Positions 16,736 to 25,849 of a DNA stretch of 52,312 bases are shown piece by piece. Within the stretch, counting starts at the first letter, position 1, and each line of letters begins with the position of its first letter. Location of the stretch: positions 1 through 52,312 of the forward strand of contig JABJGM010000010.1 of the NCBI GenBank assembly GCA_018662325.1. The letters are read 5' to 3'. Origin of the DNA: a bacterium. Lineage in GTDB: Bacteria; Patescibacteriota; Gracilibacteria; UBA1369; GCA-2718715. The position numbers were made by a program, and so were the translations under genes. The notes beneath the pieces were generated by a model. It was not told the origin of the DNA and ran no database searches. It saw nothing but the letters and a program-made list of their open reading frames with translations.

Positions 16736-18022
16736 CTACAAAGGAAATCTCTTGCTAATTTCTTTGAAAAAACAATCACCTCTATCGTGAAAATTCTTAT
16801 AAAAGTTATAACTTGGACCTCCTGGAGAAAACAACACAACACCAGACTCTAAATTTAAATCTCTTAAACAATCAGTTAAAAATTCTAAATTTGGGCAAAC
16901 TTTATAATCGAAAGAAAAACCTACAGAATCTAAGTCTGGAAGTACAAAAACATTGGGAATTTGTAAGTCAGTAATCAGTTTATTAAGCATAGAGTAATCA
17001 TAACCTCTATCTTGACCGCCTAAAATTAGAACATTTAAATTATCTTTAAAATTATTAATTGCGGCTATTGTAGATTCAGGCGTTATTGAAGCTGAATCAT
17101 TAACAAAAATAACTCCCTTTTTTGCTTTATATATTTCTTGTCTAAAAGGTAGCTTTTTAAAAGTTTCAATTCCTTTCAAAATATAATTAAGAGAAATTCC
17201 TGTATCTAACAAAAATTCAATTGCACCTTTAAAATTAGATTGAATCTCTAAACCAAGATTATTCTGATAACTGTAACTTGCACCCAAATAATGCAAAGTA
17301 TTATTGGAAAATTTAACCTTACAAGAATCAAAAGGTGTATAGCTAATATCATTTTCAATTAAATGATTTTTAAGATCTTGGTTTTGATCGTTTATCACAA
17401 GCTTTTTACAAACATCAAAAAACCGAAATTTTGCATTTTTATAATTCTCATAACTGCCATGAACATCCATATGATCCGGGAAAAAAGATGTAAATATCCC
17501 ATAGTCAATTTCACCCTCAAAATCTTCAAGCATATATGAAGAAATTTCAAACACATAATAATCAATATCATCGTACAAATAATCAATTGCTGGATTCCCA
17601 ATATTACCAATCAATTGCGACTTAATATCAGCAATTTTCAATACATTATCAATAAACGTTACAGTAGAAGACTTACCTTTTGTTCCTGAAACAGCGATAA
17701 CTGGTTTTTTATTTAAACTAAAAAATAAGTTAATCTGATTTGAAAACTTAACTCCATTTTTTTTAGCATCTAAAATTTTTGGTAGGTTTGATGGAACTCC
17801 TGAAGATTTAAAGACTAAATCTAGATCACATATAGAATCTAAATAAGTTTTACCCAACAACATAGAAACATTTAAAAGAGTATCTGGATAATCAATCGAT
17901 ATATCTGTATCCATAACAAATACTTCACCTTTAAAATCAATTTTTTCTAAAAATCTTAATAAGCTTTTGCCCTCTCTAGCAAAGCCAATAATTCCAATCT
18001 TTTTAAAATCATGCAAATTCAT
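16736..18022 (-). CDS. murD: UDP-N-acetylmuramoyl-L-alanine--glutamate ligase (MurD)
   Basis: 428 aa, typical Mur ligase. Nucleotide-sugar domain starts GIIGFAREGKS (10-20); the ATP loop VSGTKGKSST is at 111-120; FEISSYMLE and the dissociation-domain GGQDRGYDYSML and SPGGPSYNFYKNFHDRGD are all present. It adds glutamate to UDP-MurNAc-L-Ala. Because it overlaps murL by 14 bp, I expect it to be the L-glutamate-specific type (MurD2 of Xanthomonas), which the sequence alone cannot prove. Confidence 0.9.
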   Translation of the reverse strand: MNLHDFKKIGIIGFAREGKSLLRFLEKIDFKGEVFVMDTDISIDYPDTLLNVSMLLGKTYLDSICDLDLVFKSSGVPSNLPKILDAKKNGVKFSNQINLFFSLNKKPVIAVSGTKGKSSTVTFIDNVLKIADIKSQLIGNIGNPAIDYLYDDIDYYVFEISSYMLEDFEGEIDYGIFTSFFPDHMDVHGSYENYKNAKFRFFDVCKKLVINDQNQDLKNHLIENDISYTPFDSCKVKFSNNTLHYLGASYSYQNNLGLEIQSNFKGAIEFLLDTGISLNYILKGIETFKKLPFRQEIYKAKKGVIFVNDSASITPESTIAAINNFKDNLNVLILGGQDRGYDYSMLNKLITDLQIPNVFVLPDLDSVGFSFDYKVCPNLEFLTDCLRDLNLESGVVLFSPGGPSYNFYKNFHDRGDCFFKEISKRFPL

Positions 18023-19334
18023 CTTTTATTTTTAAATACCAATTCTTATTAAAATTATACTCATTTTGTAAAACCATAAACTCGTTTAGATCCTTAAATT
18101 CAATCTTTCCATTTAAATCCATTACCAAACTATGACCCTGCCAATCTTTATGTGATTTCAAACTTGAAAATGCAGCTTTACATTCTTCAAATGTACCAAC
18201 GCACTCAAAAGGCTTCTTACTTCCAAGCCCACATAATTCATAACAAACTAACTCAAGAGAATTTTTAAGGAATAAATCTTCTCCAAAAATTTTAACTAAA
18301 CGATCACGTGAAAGAAAAGGCGCAAGAATCAAGAAAACAAAAGCACACTTTTCACATTCGCCACAAAAAAGTTTGTTTTTCAAATTTTTATTATCGTCAT
18401 AATGAAAATTACGGTTACAAGATGAGAAAACAGGAAAGTAACTCTTTGCCTCCTTTGCAAAAATACTTGCAATTTTCAATTCATAAAAAGGCCTTAATAA
18501 ACTAAAGTAGTTTAATTCTTTATGAATAAAATTGTGAATATAAGAATTAATTCTATACTCAAAATCAGAACCTTTAGAAAACTGATGATTCACTAAACAC
18601 CCTTGGTATTCAAGATTTCCTTCGTCAGAAGAAAATTCATTTGATAAAACAATATTCTTGTACCCATTCATTAAAGCTACAACAACTTTAATAAAAGCTA
18701 ATATTCCAGTTATTGGAACATGACCATTGTAAGTATCAGAAAAATTGTTAAACTCACTTAACCTCGGGTCTAACTTACGCTTCACTTCAAAAAATTCATT
18801 ACCATTTACTTTTGCAGTATTCTCTTTAATTCTATCAGATTTAACACTGAAAAGATCATAATTCTGACCTAAACGATCTAATATTATAGAACTAACAATT
18901 GAATCCTTTCCTCCTCCCCAAGCTAATAAGCTTCTGTCCTTCAGATCAATCTCAAAAGATTTATTCTCAGGGCAATCTGAAGCATAAGCTGTAAAATCCG
19001 GCACGTTTTTAATGAAATCTAACTTGTTTTTATAAATAAATTCACTTAAACCATTTTTATAAAAGAAGTTTAAAAACTCAGCTTGTTCTTGATTGATCCT
19101 CAAAGAACCTAGATCTACTTTTTTACAGGCATACAATTTATAATAGCTAATACCAGAAACCAAAAATAGGATTTTAAAAGATTCAGATAGTTGATTAATA
19201 TCAATTTGTGATTGTTTAAACACAGAAAAATCTAAAGTTTCCTTAAAATTAAAATCTAAATGAGAAAATCCATACTCCATTTCAAGAGTAAAAGCTTTAG
19301 AATCGAACTTAAAACCAATAAATTTAAAAATCAT
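18009..19334 (-). CDS. murL: UDP-MurNAc-L-Ala-L-Glu epimerase (MurL)
   Basis: 441 aa, the usual size. PP-loop ATP-pyrophosphatase motif WGGGKDS (139-145), then NGHVPITGIL (203-212), SNEFSSDEGN (231-240), VNHQFSK (248-254), SLLRP (278-282), PVFSSCNR (301-308) and a CxxCxxC cluster at 324-330 followed by FVFLILAPFL. From memory these blocks match MurL, which uses ATP (to AMP and PPi) to invert the terminal L-Glu of UDP-MurNAc-Ala-Glu. The 14-bp overlap with murD is the same MurD2-MurL pairing known in Xanthomonas. It would replace free glutamate racemase in making D-Glu. Confidence 0.8.
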   Translation of the reverse strand: MIFKFIGFKFDSKAFTLEMEYGFSHLDFNFKETLDFSVFKQSQIDINQLSESFKILFLVSGISYYKLYACKKVDLGSLRINQEQAEFLNFFYKNGLSEFIYKNKLDFIKNVPDFTAYASDCPENKSFEIDLKDRSLLAWGGGKDSIVSSIILDRLGQNYDLFSVKSDRIKENTAKVNGNEFFEVKRKLDPRLSEFNNFSDTYNGHVPITGILAFIKVVVALMNGYKNIVLSNEFSSDEGNLEYQGCLVNHQFSKGSDFEYRINSYIHNFIHKELNYFSLLRPFYELKIASIFAKEAKSYFPVFSSCNRNFHYDDNKNLKNKLFCGECEKCAFVFLILAPFLSRDRLVKIFGEDLFLKNSLELVCYELCGLGSKKPFECVGTFEECKAAFSSLKSHKDWQGHSLVMDLNGKIEFKDLNEFMVLQNEYNFNKNWYLKIKDEFA

Positions 19335-19371
19335 TTTTTAAAATATTAGTACAAAAACCACAAAAAAACAA

Positions 19372-20529
19372 CTATTTATACAAATGGAAAGCCATTTTAA
19401 GAGCCATAACTCTCTCCTTTAAATCAGATACAAAATTATAATCCATTAAATCAGAGTGTTCTAATATTTTCTCTATAAGATTAATTTCGTTTGTAACACT
19501 AATACGATCACCCTGGGATAGAAGTTTCATTACTCTTTTCGAATCTAAGTAAACAATTAAATAAAGTTTAAATTTTTTTTCAAAATTAAATTGAGCTAAC
19601 TTTTTAGCAGTTTTTAAATCAGTTTCAGCTAACTTAGCATAAAAAATTAAAAAGTTAAAAAACTCCATTAGCGCATGAAAATTATAGCGATCCCCAAAAT
19701 TAGAAAACCTACTAACTACTAGTAAGTAAGATCTTAAAGATCTTATATTTCGTATTTGTTGAATAATATCCTTTGAAAAAACAGAATTCGAAAGCCTATA
19801 ATCTTTAAGTCCTTCCTTAAATTCACAAATAACACTTAAAAAGTCGGTAACCTTTGGTTTAGGAAATTTAAATAAAATTAAAATCTGAGTAAAATAATCT
19901 CGAACACAAGTTATAGTCTCATCAAGAGGATAGAAATCACAAAGCTCAACTAAAGAAACAAATAAATCTGTTAATTCAGATTTAACTTTCAAATAAACGT
20001 TATAATCATAAATTAGACCAAAAAAATCAACAGAGGAATCTAGAAAAGAGTTAACCCTATGCCCCAAGGACTCTAATTCAGTTCCATAAACTAAGGACTT
20101 TTGCCTATCTATATCAACACTAGAGATATCTAATTCAAGACGTGTATCAATAAAACAAATCGTCCTTGATGCAAAATCAAATTCAAATTGATCCGGACTA
20201 TAAAAAGAGTCTGAATCAAGGTCGTGAAAACCAATTTTTTCAATGAAGCTTCTAGCAGCAACAAATTTATGTTGAATTTCAAACTCGTCACGTAAATGCA
20301 TCTGTTGATCATAACTAATAGAAGAAATTGAAACATTCTCCTTGAGATTAATATCTAAATATCCATCCAAGACACCTCCTATTTTACAACGGAAAATCAT
20401 TTTGGCGACCTCCATAAAATAATAACCATCTCCCACTCCCCTTCTTTCCAAATCTATTTGTGGACTAATTTCATAAGAATCAATATTCTCAGTTTCAAAT
20501 TTATAATTCACGGTAGAATTTAAACACAA
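19372..20529 (-). CDS. Unknown cytosolic protein (385 aa)
   Basis: No signal peptide or membrane span and no recognised family. The N-terminal half is beta-rich (FDFASRTICFIDTRLELDI), the second half helical with many Leu, Phe and Lys (about 170-385). The frame begins with TTG at 20529; a GTG at 20511 is an alternative, and no ATG occurs until residue 38. Part of a minus-strand set of unrecognised genes with 20591 and the calpain-like gene; the gaps of about 60-70 bp do not prove one transcript. Confidence 0.55.
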   Translation of the reverse strand: MCLNSTVNYKFETENIDSYEISPQIDLERRGVGDGYYFMEVAKMIFRCKIGGVLDGYLDINLKENVSISSISYDQQMHLRDEFEIQHKFVAARSFIEKIGFHDLDSDSFYSPDQFEFDFASRTICFIDTRLELDISSVDIDRQKSLVYGTELESLGHRVNSFLDSSVDFFGLIYDYNVYLKVKSELTDLFVSLVELCDFYPLDETITCVRDYFTQILILFKFPKPKVTDFLSVICEFKEGLKDYRLSNSVFSKDIIQQIRNIRSLRSYLLVVSRFSNFGDRYNFHALMEFFNFLIFYAKLAETDLKTAKKLAQFNFEKKFKLYLIVYLDSKRVMKLLSQGDRISVTNEINLIEKILEHSDLMDYNFVSDLKERVMALKMAFHLYK

Positions 20530-20590
20530 TAAAAATATACACTCTTTAAGAAAGACTAATGAAATTTAAGATAGCCAAAAAAAAAATTAT

Positions 20591-21289
20591 CTAAAAAACT
20601 ATACTCTTATCTAACTTAAAATCTCTTAGAAACTTAAGATACTGATTTCTATAATAGCCTAAAACACTAATCACAGGTATTTCATTCTCATAAAAAACTT
20701 CTTTACCAGCAAGTAAAGAGTTTAAACTTGAAAGACTATACATCGATTGGTTTATTTTTTTATAGAAAACAATTTCAGCATAAATATCACGCAAATATAT
20801 AGAAGTCTGAAAGTACAACTCTTTCTTTACATCAACGAGTAAAGACTGAATAAAGAGATCAAATGATAAATTGCTAAAAAGTGGGTTTTCAACTATTATA
20901 GATTCCATAAGCTCTAAAACGTCTTTATTTAGTAAACTATAGTTAAAAACTCTACCCTCCGATCCTACCTTAGACAAAGAATACACCATCATAACGACAA
21001 CGTCATCAGGCAGATTAAATTCGTCTGCTAAAAGGTTTAATATATCATACGGAACTTCATTCGATTTCAAAGTATCAATCAAAACTTTATCTTTTAAAAC
21101 AGAGAAAAAGTTACTATAGCCAACATACGCAATTAAATTCAAAAAACCAATATCTAAAAAATAAGCATAAAAACTTCGAACTAGGTTTAACTGAGATAAG
21201 CGCAATTCCCCACGATCTAAAACAGTTAAATTAGACTGATGTCTCTCCAAAATATTATCAACAGGACTAGACTCAAAAGAAATGTACAC
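20591..21289 (-). CDS. Unknown helical protein (232 aa)
   Basis: ATG at 21289. Mostly predicted helix with alternating hydrophobic positions (FNLPDDVVVMMVYSLSKVGS near the middle); no signal peptide and no clear membrane segment. No family recognised. Lies between the calpain-like gene and the 19372 gene, same strand, 61-67 bp gaps. Confidence 0.55.
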   Translation of the reverse strand: MYISFESSPVDNILERHQSNLTVLDRGELRLSQLNLVRSFYAYFLDIGFLNLIAYVGYSNFFSVLKDKVLIDTLKSNEVPYDILNLLADEFNLPDDVVVMMVYSLSKVGSEGRVFNYSLLNKDVLELMESIIVENPLFSNLSFDLFIQSLLVDVKKELYFQTSIYLRDIYAEIVFYKKINQSMYSLSSLNSLLAGKEVFYENEIPVISVLGYYRNQYLKFLRDFKLDKSIVF

Positions 21290-21356
21290 GAATATGTTTT
21301 AAATTAAACAAAAACTAGCAAACAAGCTAAGAAAAATAAAGAAAATAATCTTAAAA

Positions 21357-23219
21357 CTAATTAAAAACTTGTGTAGTAATACTATTAAATTCAATTAAAA
21401 TATTAATATCATAATAAGATATATGCTCAAGACTCATATGAAAACCTTCTACGTCTTTACAAGTTAAAATACTAGGCTCAAAAAAAATCTTATGTTTTAA
21501 GTCAAAAAACTTTTTGGTTTCAAACATATTTCGAGAAAACTTTATCTCCTCTCCATTTACAAGGAAATAAAAAGTATTTCTTTCGGGAGCAATTTGAAAA
21601 ATTACTAATTCACCAAATTGCTCTAATCCAAAAAACCTAATAAATATAGGCTTAATTAATTTTTTATAACTATAAGGTACTCTTAAAGTACTATTTTGGG
21701 TATTTGTTATTAAATCAGGATAAATACAGACAGCATCAACAGGAGAGTTCAAGACAAGGTACCCTTTAGATACATTAAACCTAAAAGAACTATGAATATT
21801 AGAATTACTAACATTAGGAACGTGACAATAAGATCTTATAAAATCATAAGGAACCTCAAAAACCTTATTGAATACAATCTCTATTGGGTCATCGGCATTT
21901 AAAAAAGATGGTTCATTGTAATAATATTGACTATTTGTCAGCAAAGGTAAAAGTTCACAAGAATACCTATCATATAAACGGTACTCCCCATCTACAAGCA
22001 AAATATTATAGTCAGAAATCACAGTAGATATAATCATATTAGGATTGAAATCCAGCCAAGAATCCTCACCGGCATTTACATCAGAACAATTTCGATCAAC
22101 CAGCTTTTTTTCAACAATTGAAAGAGGTGTATTTCTAACAAAATTCATAGGATCAAAAGAATCATACCTATCCTTAAAGCAAGCATACTCAAGTGTGCAC
22201 AAACTTGAAAGAAATGATGAAAAAGAAAAATGAATTTGCTTAGAAATATTATTTGGATCAACCAAAGTGACCATATCCAATTTAGACGAGTAAGTCTTAA
22301 AATAATAAGTATGCTCAGTTCGCAATTTAATACGCTCACTCGAAAGAGAATTATAGGCTTGAAAATCCTTAAAAAAGGAAACAATACAAATATAACTATC
22401 AGGTAAAACCTCTAATTCCTTAGTGATTTCTATTAGCTCATAAACTCTAAAGTCCCTATCTCTGAGCTCAGAGTATGTTAAAGAACCATCCACAAAACTT
22501 TGATAACTACCAAAAGAGCTTAAAGTAAACTGCATCCGCCCAGAATCACTAGCTATATTTTTAAAAAGGAAAAAAAGAACAGAAACTGAAAAAAAACCAT
22601 CAGCAATCTCCATTGTATTTTTTTGACTCACTTCATTAGGACAATTATATCTTTCCTTGTTGCTTCTAATGAGTGGTTCCATAGCTTTCAACAAACCATA
22701 TGTAAAGTAAACATAAAAAGGGTCTCTAGCATTCAAAAAAAGAGAATTATGTAGACCATCATCAGACTCATAACTTCTTTCAAGAAATGTATTTTTTACA
22801 TCAAACTTTACTCCAACTTCAGAGGTATCCCTAGTTGGCCTTTTGAAATTCCACGTAAAACACTCGACCTTTTTTAATACATCTTGAACAACTAAAACAC
22901 CCCAAGGTTTATCTAAAAGAGCATCCAAAAGTGCAACCTCCCAGCAATTACCTAAATTATCTTGTTTGAAGTCGGTAGGACTCAAAGCATGTATAGATGT
23001 ATCTACAAAAATTTCCTTAAAAATAATCTCAGATAAAGTATAGACATACCTTGGGATAAAATTCAAATCACCTGTAGTTGCAAAATCTAAAGTACTTGTG
23101 AAATCAGTAGGCGGTAAAACCCTAGAGGAATCTTCAAAAGAGTCACCAGCATGGATTGGATTAACAGGCTTAGTAGACTCACCTTGAGATATAAAACCAA
23201 ATTTTTTACTTAAAGACAT
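21357..23219 (-). CDS. Calpain-like cysteine-peptidase protein
   Basis: 620 aa from ATG 23219 (a GTG at 23240 is also in frame). The segment FKQDNLGNCWEVALLDALL (84-102) matches the calpain active-site pattern Q-x2-LGxCW, with the oxyanion Gln (86) six residues before Cys 92. A candidate His lies in RTEHTYYF (His 303), and LVDPNN places Asp 321 where calpains have the Asn of NPW. The triad would be Cys-His-Asp. No calcium-binding (EF-hand or C2) domain is visible; the C-terminal 290 residues are unassigned. No export signal, so it should act inside the cell. A 53-aa acidic protein is encoded 43 bp upstream. Confidence 0.6.
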   Translation of the reverse strand: MSLSKKFGFISQGESTKPVNPIHAGDSFEDSSRVLPPTDFTSTLDFATTGDLNFIPRYVYTLSEIIFKEIFVDTSIHALSPTDFKQDNLGNCWEVALLDALLDKPWGVLVVQDVLKKVECFTWNFKRPTRDTSEVGVKFDVKNTFLERSYESDDGLHNSLFLNARDPFYVYFTYGLLKAMEPLIRSNKERYNCPNEVSQKNTMEIADGFFSVSVLFFLFKNIASDSGRMQFTLSSFGSYQSFVDGSLTYSELRDRDFRVYELIEITKELEVLPDSYICIVSFFKDFQAYNSLSSERIKLRTEHTYYFKTYSSKLDMVTLVDPNNISKQIHFSFSSFLSSLCTLEYACFKDRYDSFDPMNFVRNTPLSIVEKKLVDRNCSDVNAGEDSWLDFNPNMIISTVISDYNILLVDGEYRLYDRYSCELLPLLTNSQYYYNEPSFLNADDPIEIVFNKVFEVPYDFIRSYCHVPNVSNSNIHSSFRFNVSKGYLVLNSPVDAVCIYPDLITNTQNSTLRVPYSYKKLIKPIFIRFFGLEQFGELVIFQIAPERNTFYFLVNGEEIKFSRNMFETKKFFDLKHKIFFEPSILTCKDVEGFHMSLEHISYYDINILIEFNSITTQVFN

Positions 23220-23262
23220 ATTTTTTAAAAACTGTAACACATTTTACCGAAAAGTCAAAGTT

Positions 23263-23424
23263 TTATTCCTCAGATGAAGGATTCAGAATATTATCAATAG
23301 TGTCCTTAATATCTAATTCAATTACAGAAGCTCTTTCATCATCATATGTGTAATCTTCCGTATTATTTTTAGAAGAATTTTTTATTTCTTCTAAAAAAGC
23401 ATCCCAATTTAAATCTTCAAACAT
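23263..23424 (-). CDS. Small acidic protein upstream of the calpain-like gene (53 aa)
   Basis: ATG at 23424, TAA at 23263-23265. The product begins MFEDLNWDAFLEEIKNSS and ends NILNPSSEE, strongly acidic (about a third Asp/Glu), with a helical start. Codon use resembles the neighbours, it lies 43 bp before the calpain-like start on the same strand, and no other gene covers the stretch. It could be an inhibitor or partner of the peptidase, by analogy with protease/inhibitor pairs only. No family recognised. Confidence 0.5.
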   Translation of the reverse strand: MFEDLNWDAFLEEIKNSSKNNTEDYTYDDERASVIELDIKDTIDNILNPSSEE

Positions 23425-23504
23425 GTAAAAATATTATATTAATAACATAATATCAAAAGCATTAGTATAATTAAACTAAAAATATATTCTTAAATATTGA
23501 ATTC

Positions 23505-23525
23505 AAAAAAAAGGCCGTAGGCCTT
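23505..23525 (-). terminator. Terminator of rpmB
   Basis: AAGGCC / GGCCTT stem with a 3-nt loop (23511-23525), followed on the minus strand by eight Ts. It is 3 bp beyond the rpmB stop. Confidence 0.85.
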
Positions 23526-23528
23526 AAT

Positions 23529-23807
23529 TTATGAATTCTTAATAAATCTTTTAAACAATCTATTTTCTCTATTTAAGAATTTTTTTCTTTGAGCTCTAGC
23601 AAAATCTAACATTTTTCTAGGATTCTTAGTGATAATTCTTAATGCATGCATTGAAATTTTTGCATAAAATTTTTCACCAGTTTCAGGATCAATAAATGAT
23701 TTTAGCTGTAAATTTGGCACAAAAGTTCTTTTAGTTTTCCTATTGGAGTGAGAAACATTGTGACCTGATTTTGTCTTTTTACCTGTATAAGCACATTGTC
23801 TAGCCAT
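23529..23807 (-). CDS. rpmB: 50S ribosomal protein bL28
   Basis: 92 aa. N-terminal MARQCAYTGKKTKSGHNVSH with the paired residues of the L28 start, then SNRKTKRTFVPNLQ, the family signature, and a basic helical C-terminal half that is a little longer than in E. coli. ATG at 23807 fits the family start exactly. Single-gene unit ended by a strong terminator. Confidence 0.95.
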   Translation of the reverse strand: MARQCAYTGKKTKSGHNVSHSNRKTKRTFVPNLQLKSFIDPETGEKFYAKISMHALRIITKNPRKMLDFARAQRKKFLNRENRLFKRFIKNS

Positions 23808-23907
23808 TTTTTTAAAATTAAATACTGTACGGGATTCCGTTTTTTATAAACTTAGTAAATCAAATATACCAAAAAAAACAATTATTACAAGTAAAAAAAT
23901 ACTAAAC

Positions 23908-23936
23908 TTGACAAATTAAAGCAAAAAGTGTATAAA
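23908..23936 (+). promoter_or_regulatory. Promoter for the HAD hydrolase gene
   Basis: TTGACA (23908-23913), 17-bp spacer, TATAAA (23931-23936). Start expected near 23943, about 13 nt before the ATG at 23956. Confidence 0.8.
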
Positions 23937-23955
23937 TGCAATAATAAAGAAAAAA

Positions 23956-24993
23956 ATGGTATATAGATATAAAAAAGAAAAAAAATATAGTCTCCAAGAA
24001 GAACACAATTTTCAAAATAATTTTCAAAATTTAGATGATTTTCAAAATTTAGATGATTTTCAAAATTTAAAAAGATCAAAATCTATAAGATTTATAAATC
24101 TAAAAATTTTAACCCAACTTGATAATATAGAAATTAAAAAAATAATAAAAACTGAAAATTTAGATCTGATTTACAAACAAATATCAAGATTGAATCCAAC
24201 TGCATTCAGGGATAAAAAAGATTTTTTTAAATTATTTCTATCAACAAAAGTTAAAATTGAAAGAATATTAGAAAAAGAACCAAATTCTATAATTTTTGAT
24301 TGTGACGGTACTCTTGTTAATACCGAAGAACTTAGCGATATAACCTTCCAAAAAATAGGGGAAGAAAGAAAAGTATCTTTTGACATTGTAAACAGAATTA
24401 TTAATGCTACAAAAGGAATGATGTTTCAAGAAGCATTTTTCTCAACAATTGAAGAGATTAGTACAGAGTTTATAACAGAACAAAATGACTTTAGACGAGA
24501 ATACAGAAGAATAAGTCAAGAGATAAAAAAAGAATTAGGAATTAAACCAACGACAGGAAGTAAAAAAATTATCAAATCTGGAATTAATTTTATAGTAGCC
24601 TCAAATACTCCAAAAATAATAATGGAGGAAAATTCAAGGGCACTAAAAATACCAAAAGATAAAATGTTATCAGCTCATGATCTCCCGAGCAAAGAAGGAA
24701 AACCTAGTCCTGAATTATTTTTATTAGCAGCAGAAAAAATGAATTCAAAACCAGCAAAAACACTAGTTATAGAAGACAGCACAACCGGGATTCAAGCAGG
24801 ATTAAAGGGAGGATTTGAAGTTATTATATTTAATAATGGCTCAAATCAAGAAGTTATCAATCAATTTCCAGACTTGCTTAGTATATCAGACTTAAGCATA
24901 TTAAAATACATTATTAGGCACAAACACATATTCACCAAAGAAAATATCACAGATACTATCAAAAGATTAGAAGGATTACAAAAAACTAAATAA
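23956..24993 (+). CDS. HAD-superfamily hydrolase with a low-complexity N-terminal extension
   Basis: 345 aa. Residues 112-300 form a beta-phosphoglucomutase/phosphatase-like HAD domain: motif I IIFDCDGTLVNTE (Asp 115 nucleophile, Asp 117), a helical cap, motif II IVASNTP, a Lys in GKPSPELF, and motif IV VIEDSTTGIQAG. It should dephosphorylate or isomerise a sugar phosphate or similar small molecule. The first 110 residues are unusual: a basic start, then FQNLDD repeated in tandem, then a helical segment. The repeat is the protein reading of an 18-bp DNA repeat. The promoter supports this distal start rather than one nearer the HAD core. Confidence 0.85.
   Translation: MVYRYKKEKKYSLQEEHNFQNNFQNLDDFQNLDDFQNLKRSKSIRFINLKILTQLDNIEIKKIIKTENLDLIYKQISRLNPTAFRDKKDFFKLFLSTKVKIERILEKEPNSIIFDCDGTLVNTEELSDITFQKIGEERKVSFDIVNRIINATKGMMFQEAFFSTIEEISTEFITEQNDFRREYRRISQEIKKELGIKPTTGSKKIIKSGINFIVASNTPKIIMEENSRALKIPKDKMLSAHDLPSKEGKPSPELFLLAAEKMNSKPAKTLVIEDSTTGIQAGLKGGFEVIIFNNGSNQEVINQFPDLLSISDLSILKYIIRHKHIFTKENITDTIKRLEGLQKTK
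24021..24069. repeat. 18-bp tandem repeat in the HAD gene
   Basis: Unit TTTTCAAAATTTAGATGA occurs twice exactly (24021-24038, 24039-24056) and a third time in part; it codes for FQNLDD. In-frame, so copy number may change without a frameshift. Confidence 0.88.
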
Positions 24994-25059
24994 ACAAGTC
25001 TAAATTTCAATTGCATTTTAAAAGATGCAAAAGTAAAATTAATTTAAATAACAAAGCAA

Positions 25060-25665
25060 ATGCAGAATTTAAATTATCTTAGTTTTATCACAAGTATACT
25101 TATTACACTTACAATTCATGAAGCTTCACACGCCCTTGTAGCTTATATTCTGGGAGATAAGACGGCATATCAAGAAGGCAGACTATCTTTAAACCCATTA
25201 AAGCATTTAGACTTATATGGAAGTTTAATGTTTTTACTAGTAAATGTTGGATGGGGCAAACCTGTACCAGTTAAACCCGAAAACTTCAAAAACCCCAAAA
25301 TAGATCAAGCTATCGTTGCATTAGCAGGGCCATTATCTAATTTTATATTAGCATTAATCATCACAATCTTTATAAGTAAAACCAACTCAAGCAACAGCTT
25401 TTTATTTTTATTACGAGAAATAAACATAGCACTATGTGCTTTTAATTTACTACCAATCCCACCCTTGGATGGATCTAAAGTACTAGCTATATTTATGGAT
25501 AATTATCAATACTACAAGTATGAAGTATTTTTACAAAAAAATCTTGCTTATATTTTAATGATATTCTTTATAGATATACAATTTTTAGGACAAAATGGTA
25601 TATTTTTAAATCTTTTAGGAATTATAACAAGCTTTATCAAGGCAATTTTATTTAAAGTAGTTTAA
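25060..25665 (+). CDS. Site-2-protease-type M50 metallopeptidase
   Basis: 201 aa intramembrane zinc protease. Motif HEASH (His 20, Glu 21, His 24) lies in the first membrane helix, NPLKHLDLYGSL follows, and the third zinc ligand is the Asp of LPIPPLDGS (Asp 137). About four to five membrane segments. This compact group (YwhC/rhomboid-neighbour type) lacks PDZ and CBS domains. It should cut a membrane protein within the bilayer, possibly for signalling; the substrate is unknown. The promoter of the following RNA overlaps its stop codon. Confidence 0.88.
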   Translation: MQNLNYLSFITSILITLTIHEASHALVAYILGDKTAYQEGRLSLNPLKHLDLYGSLMFLLVNVGWGKPVPVKPENFKNPKIDQAIVALAGPLSNFILALIITIFISKTNSSNSFLFLLREINIALCAFNLLPIPPLDGSKVLAIFMDNYQYYKYEVFLQKNLAYILMIFFIDIQFLGQNGIFLNLLGIITSFIKAILFKVV

Positions 25666-25689
25666 ATTTCAATCAAAAACATCTATAAT
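25661..25689 (+). promoter_or_regulatory. Promoter of the structured RNA candidate
   Basis: TTTAAA (25661-25666), 17-bp spacer, TATAAT (25684-25689). The expected start is at about 25696, exactly where the RNA's closing stem begins. Confidence 0.65.
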
Positions 25690-25695
25690 TAAAAT

Positions 25696-25849
25696 GTCTA
25701 CTAAGTTCGAAAACATCTGGTGTTACATTCTAGTTTTTCATAATACTAAGGGAGATCAACATTTCTTATCCTCGCGGGGTTAAGGTGCGAACACCCACTT
25801 TACAAACGGAACGGTAGTTCCTCCATTTGTAAAAACGGCTTAGTGGATC
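25696..25849 (+). ncRNA. Candidate structured non-coding RNA (~155 nt)
   Basis: No gene covers this stretch. The first ten bases GTCTACTAAG (25696-25705) pair fully, with two G-U pairs, with CTTAGTGGAT (25839-25848). Inside are further hairpins: GGTG-CGAA-CACC, GGAAC-GGTA-GTTCC held in an outer TTTACAAA/TTTGTAAA stem, CC-TCGC-GG and AACA...TGTT. It has its own promoter whose start falls on the first base of the closing stem. GC content is higher than the surroundings. Closed-end design, length and a private promoter fit 6S-like regulatory RNA, but I cannot match it. SRP, tmRNA and RNase P signatures are missing. No clear intrinsic terminator follows. Confidence 0.6.
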
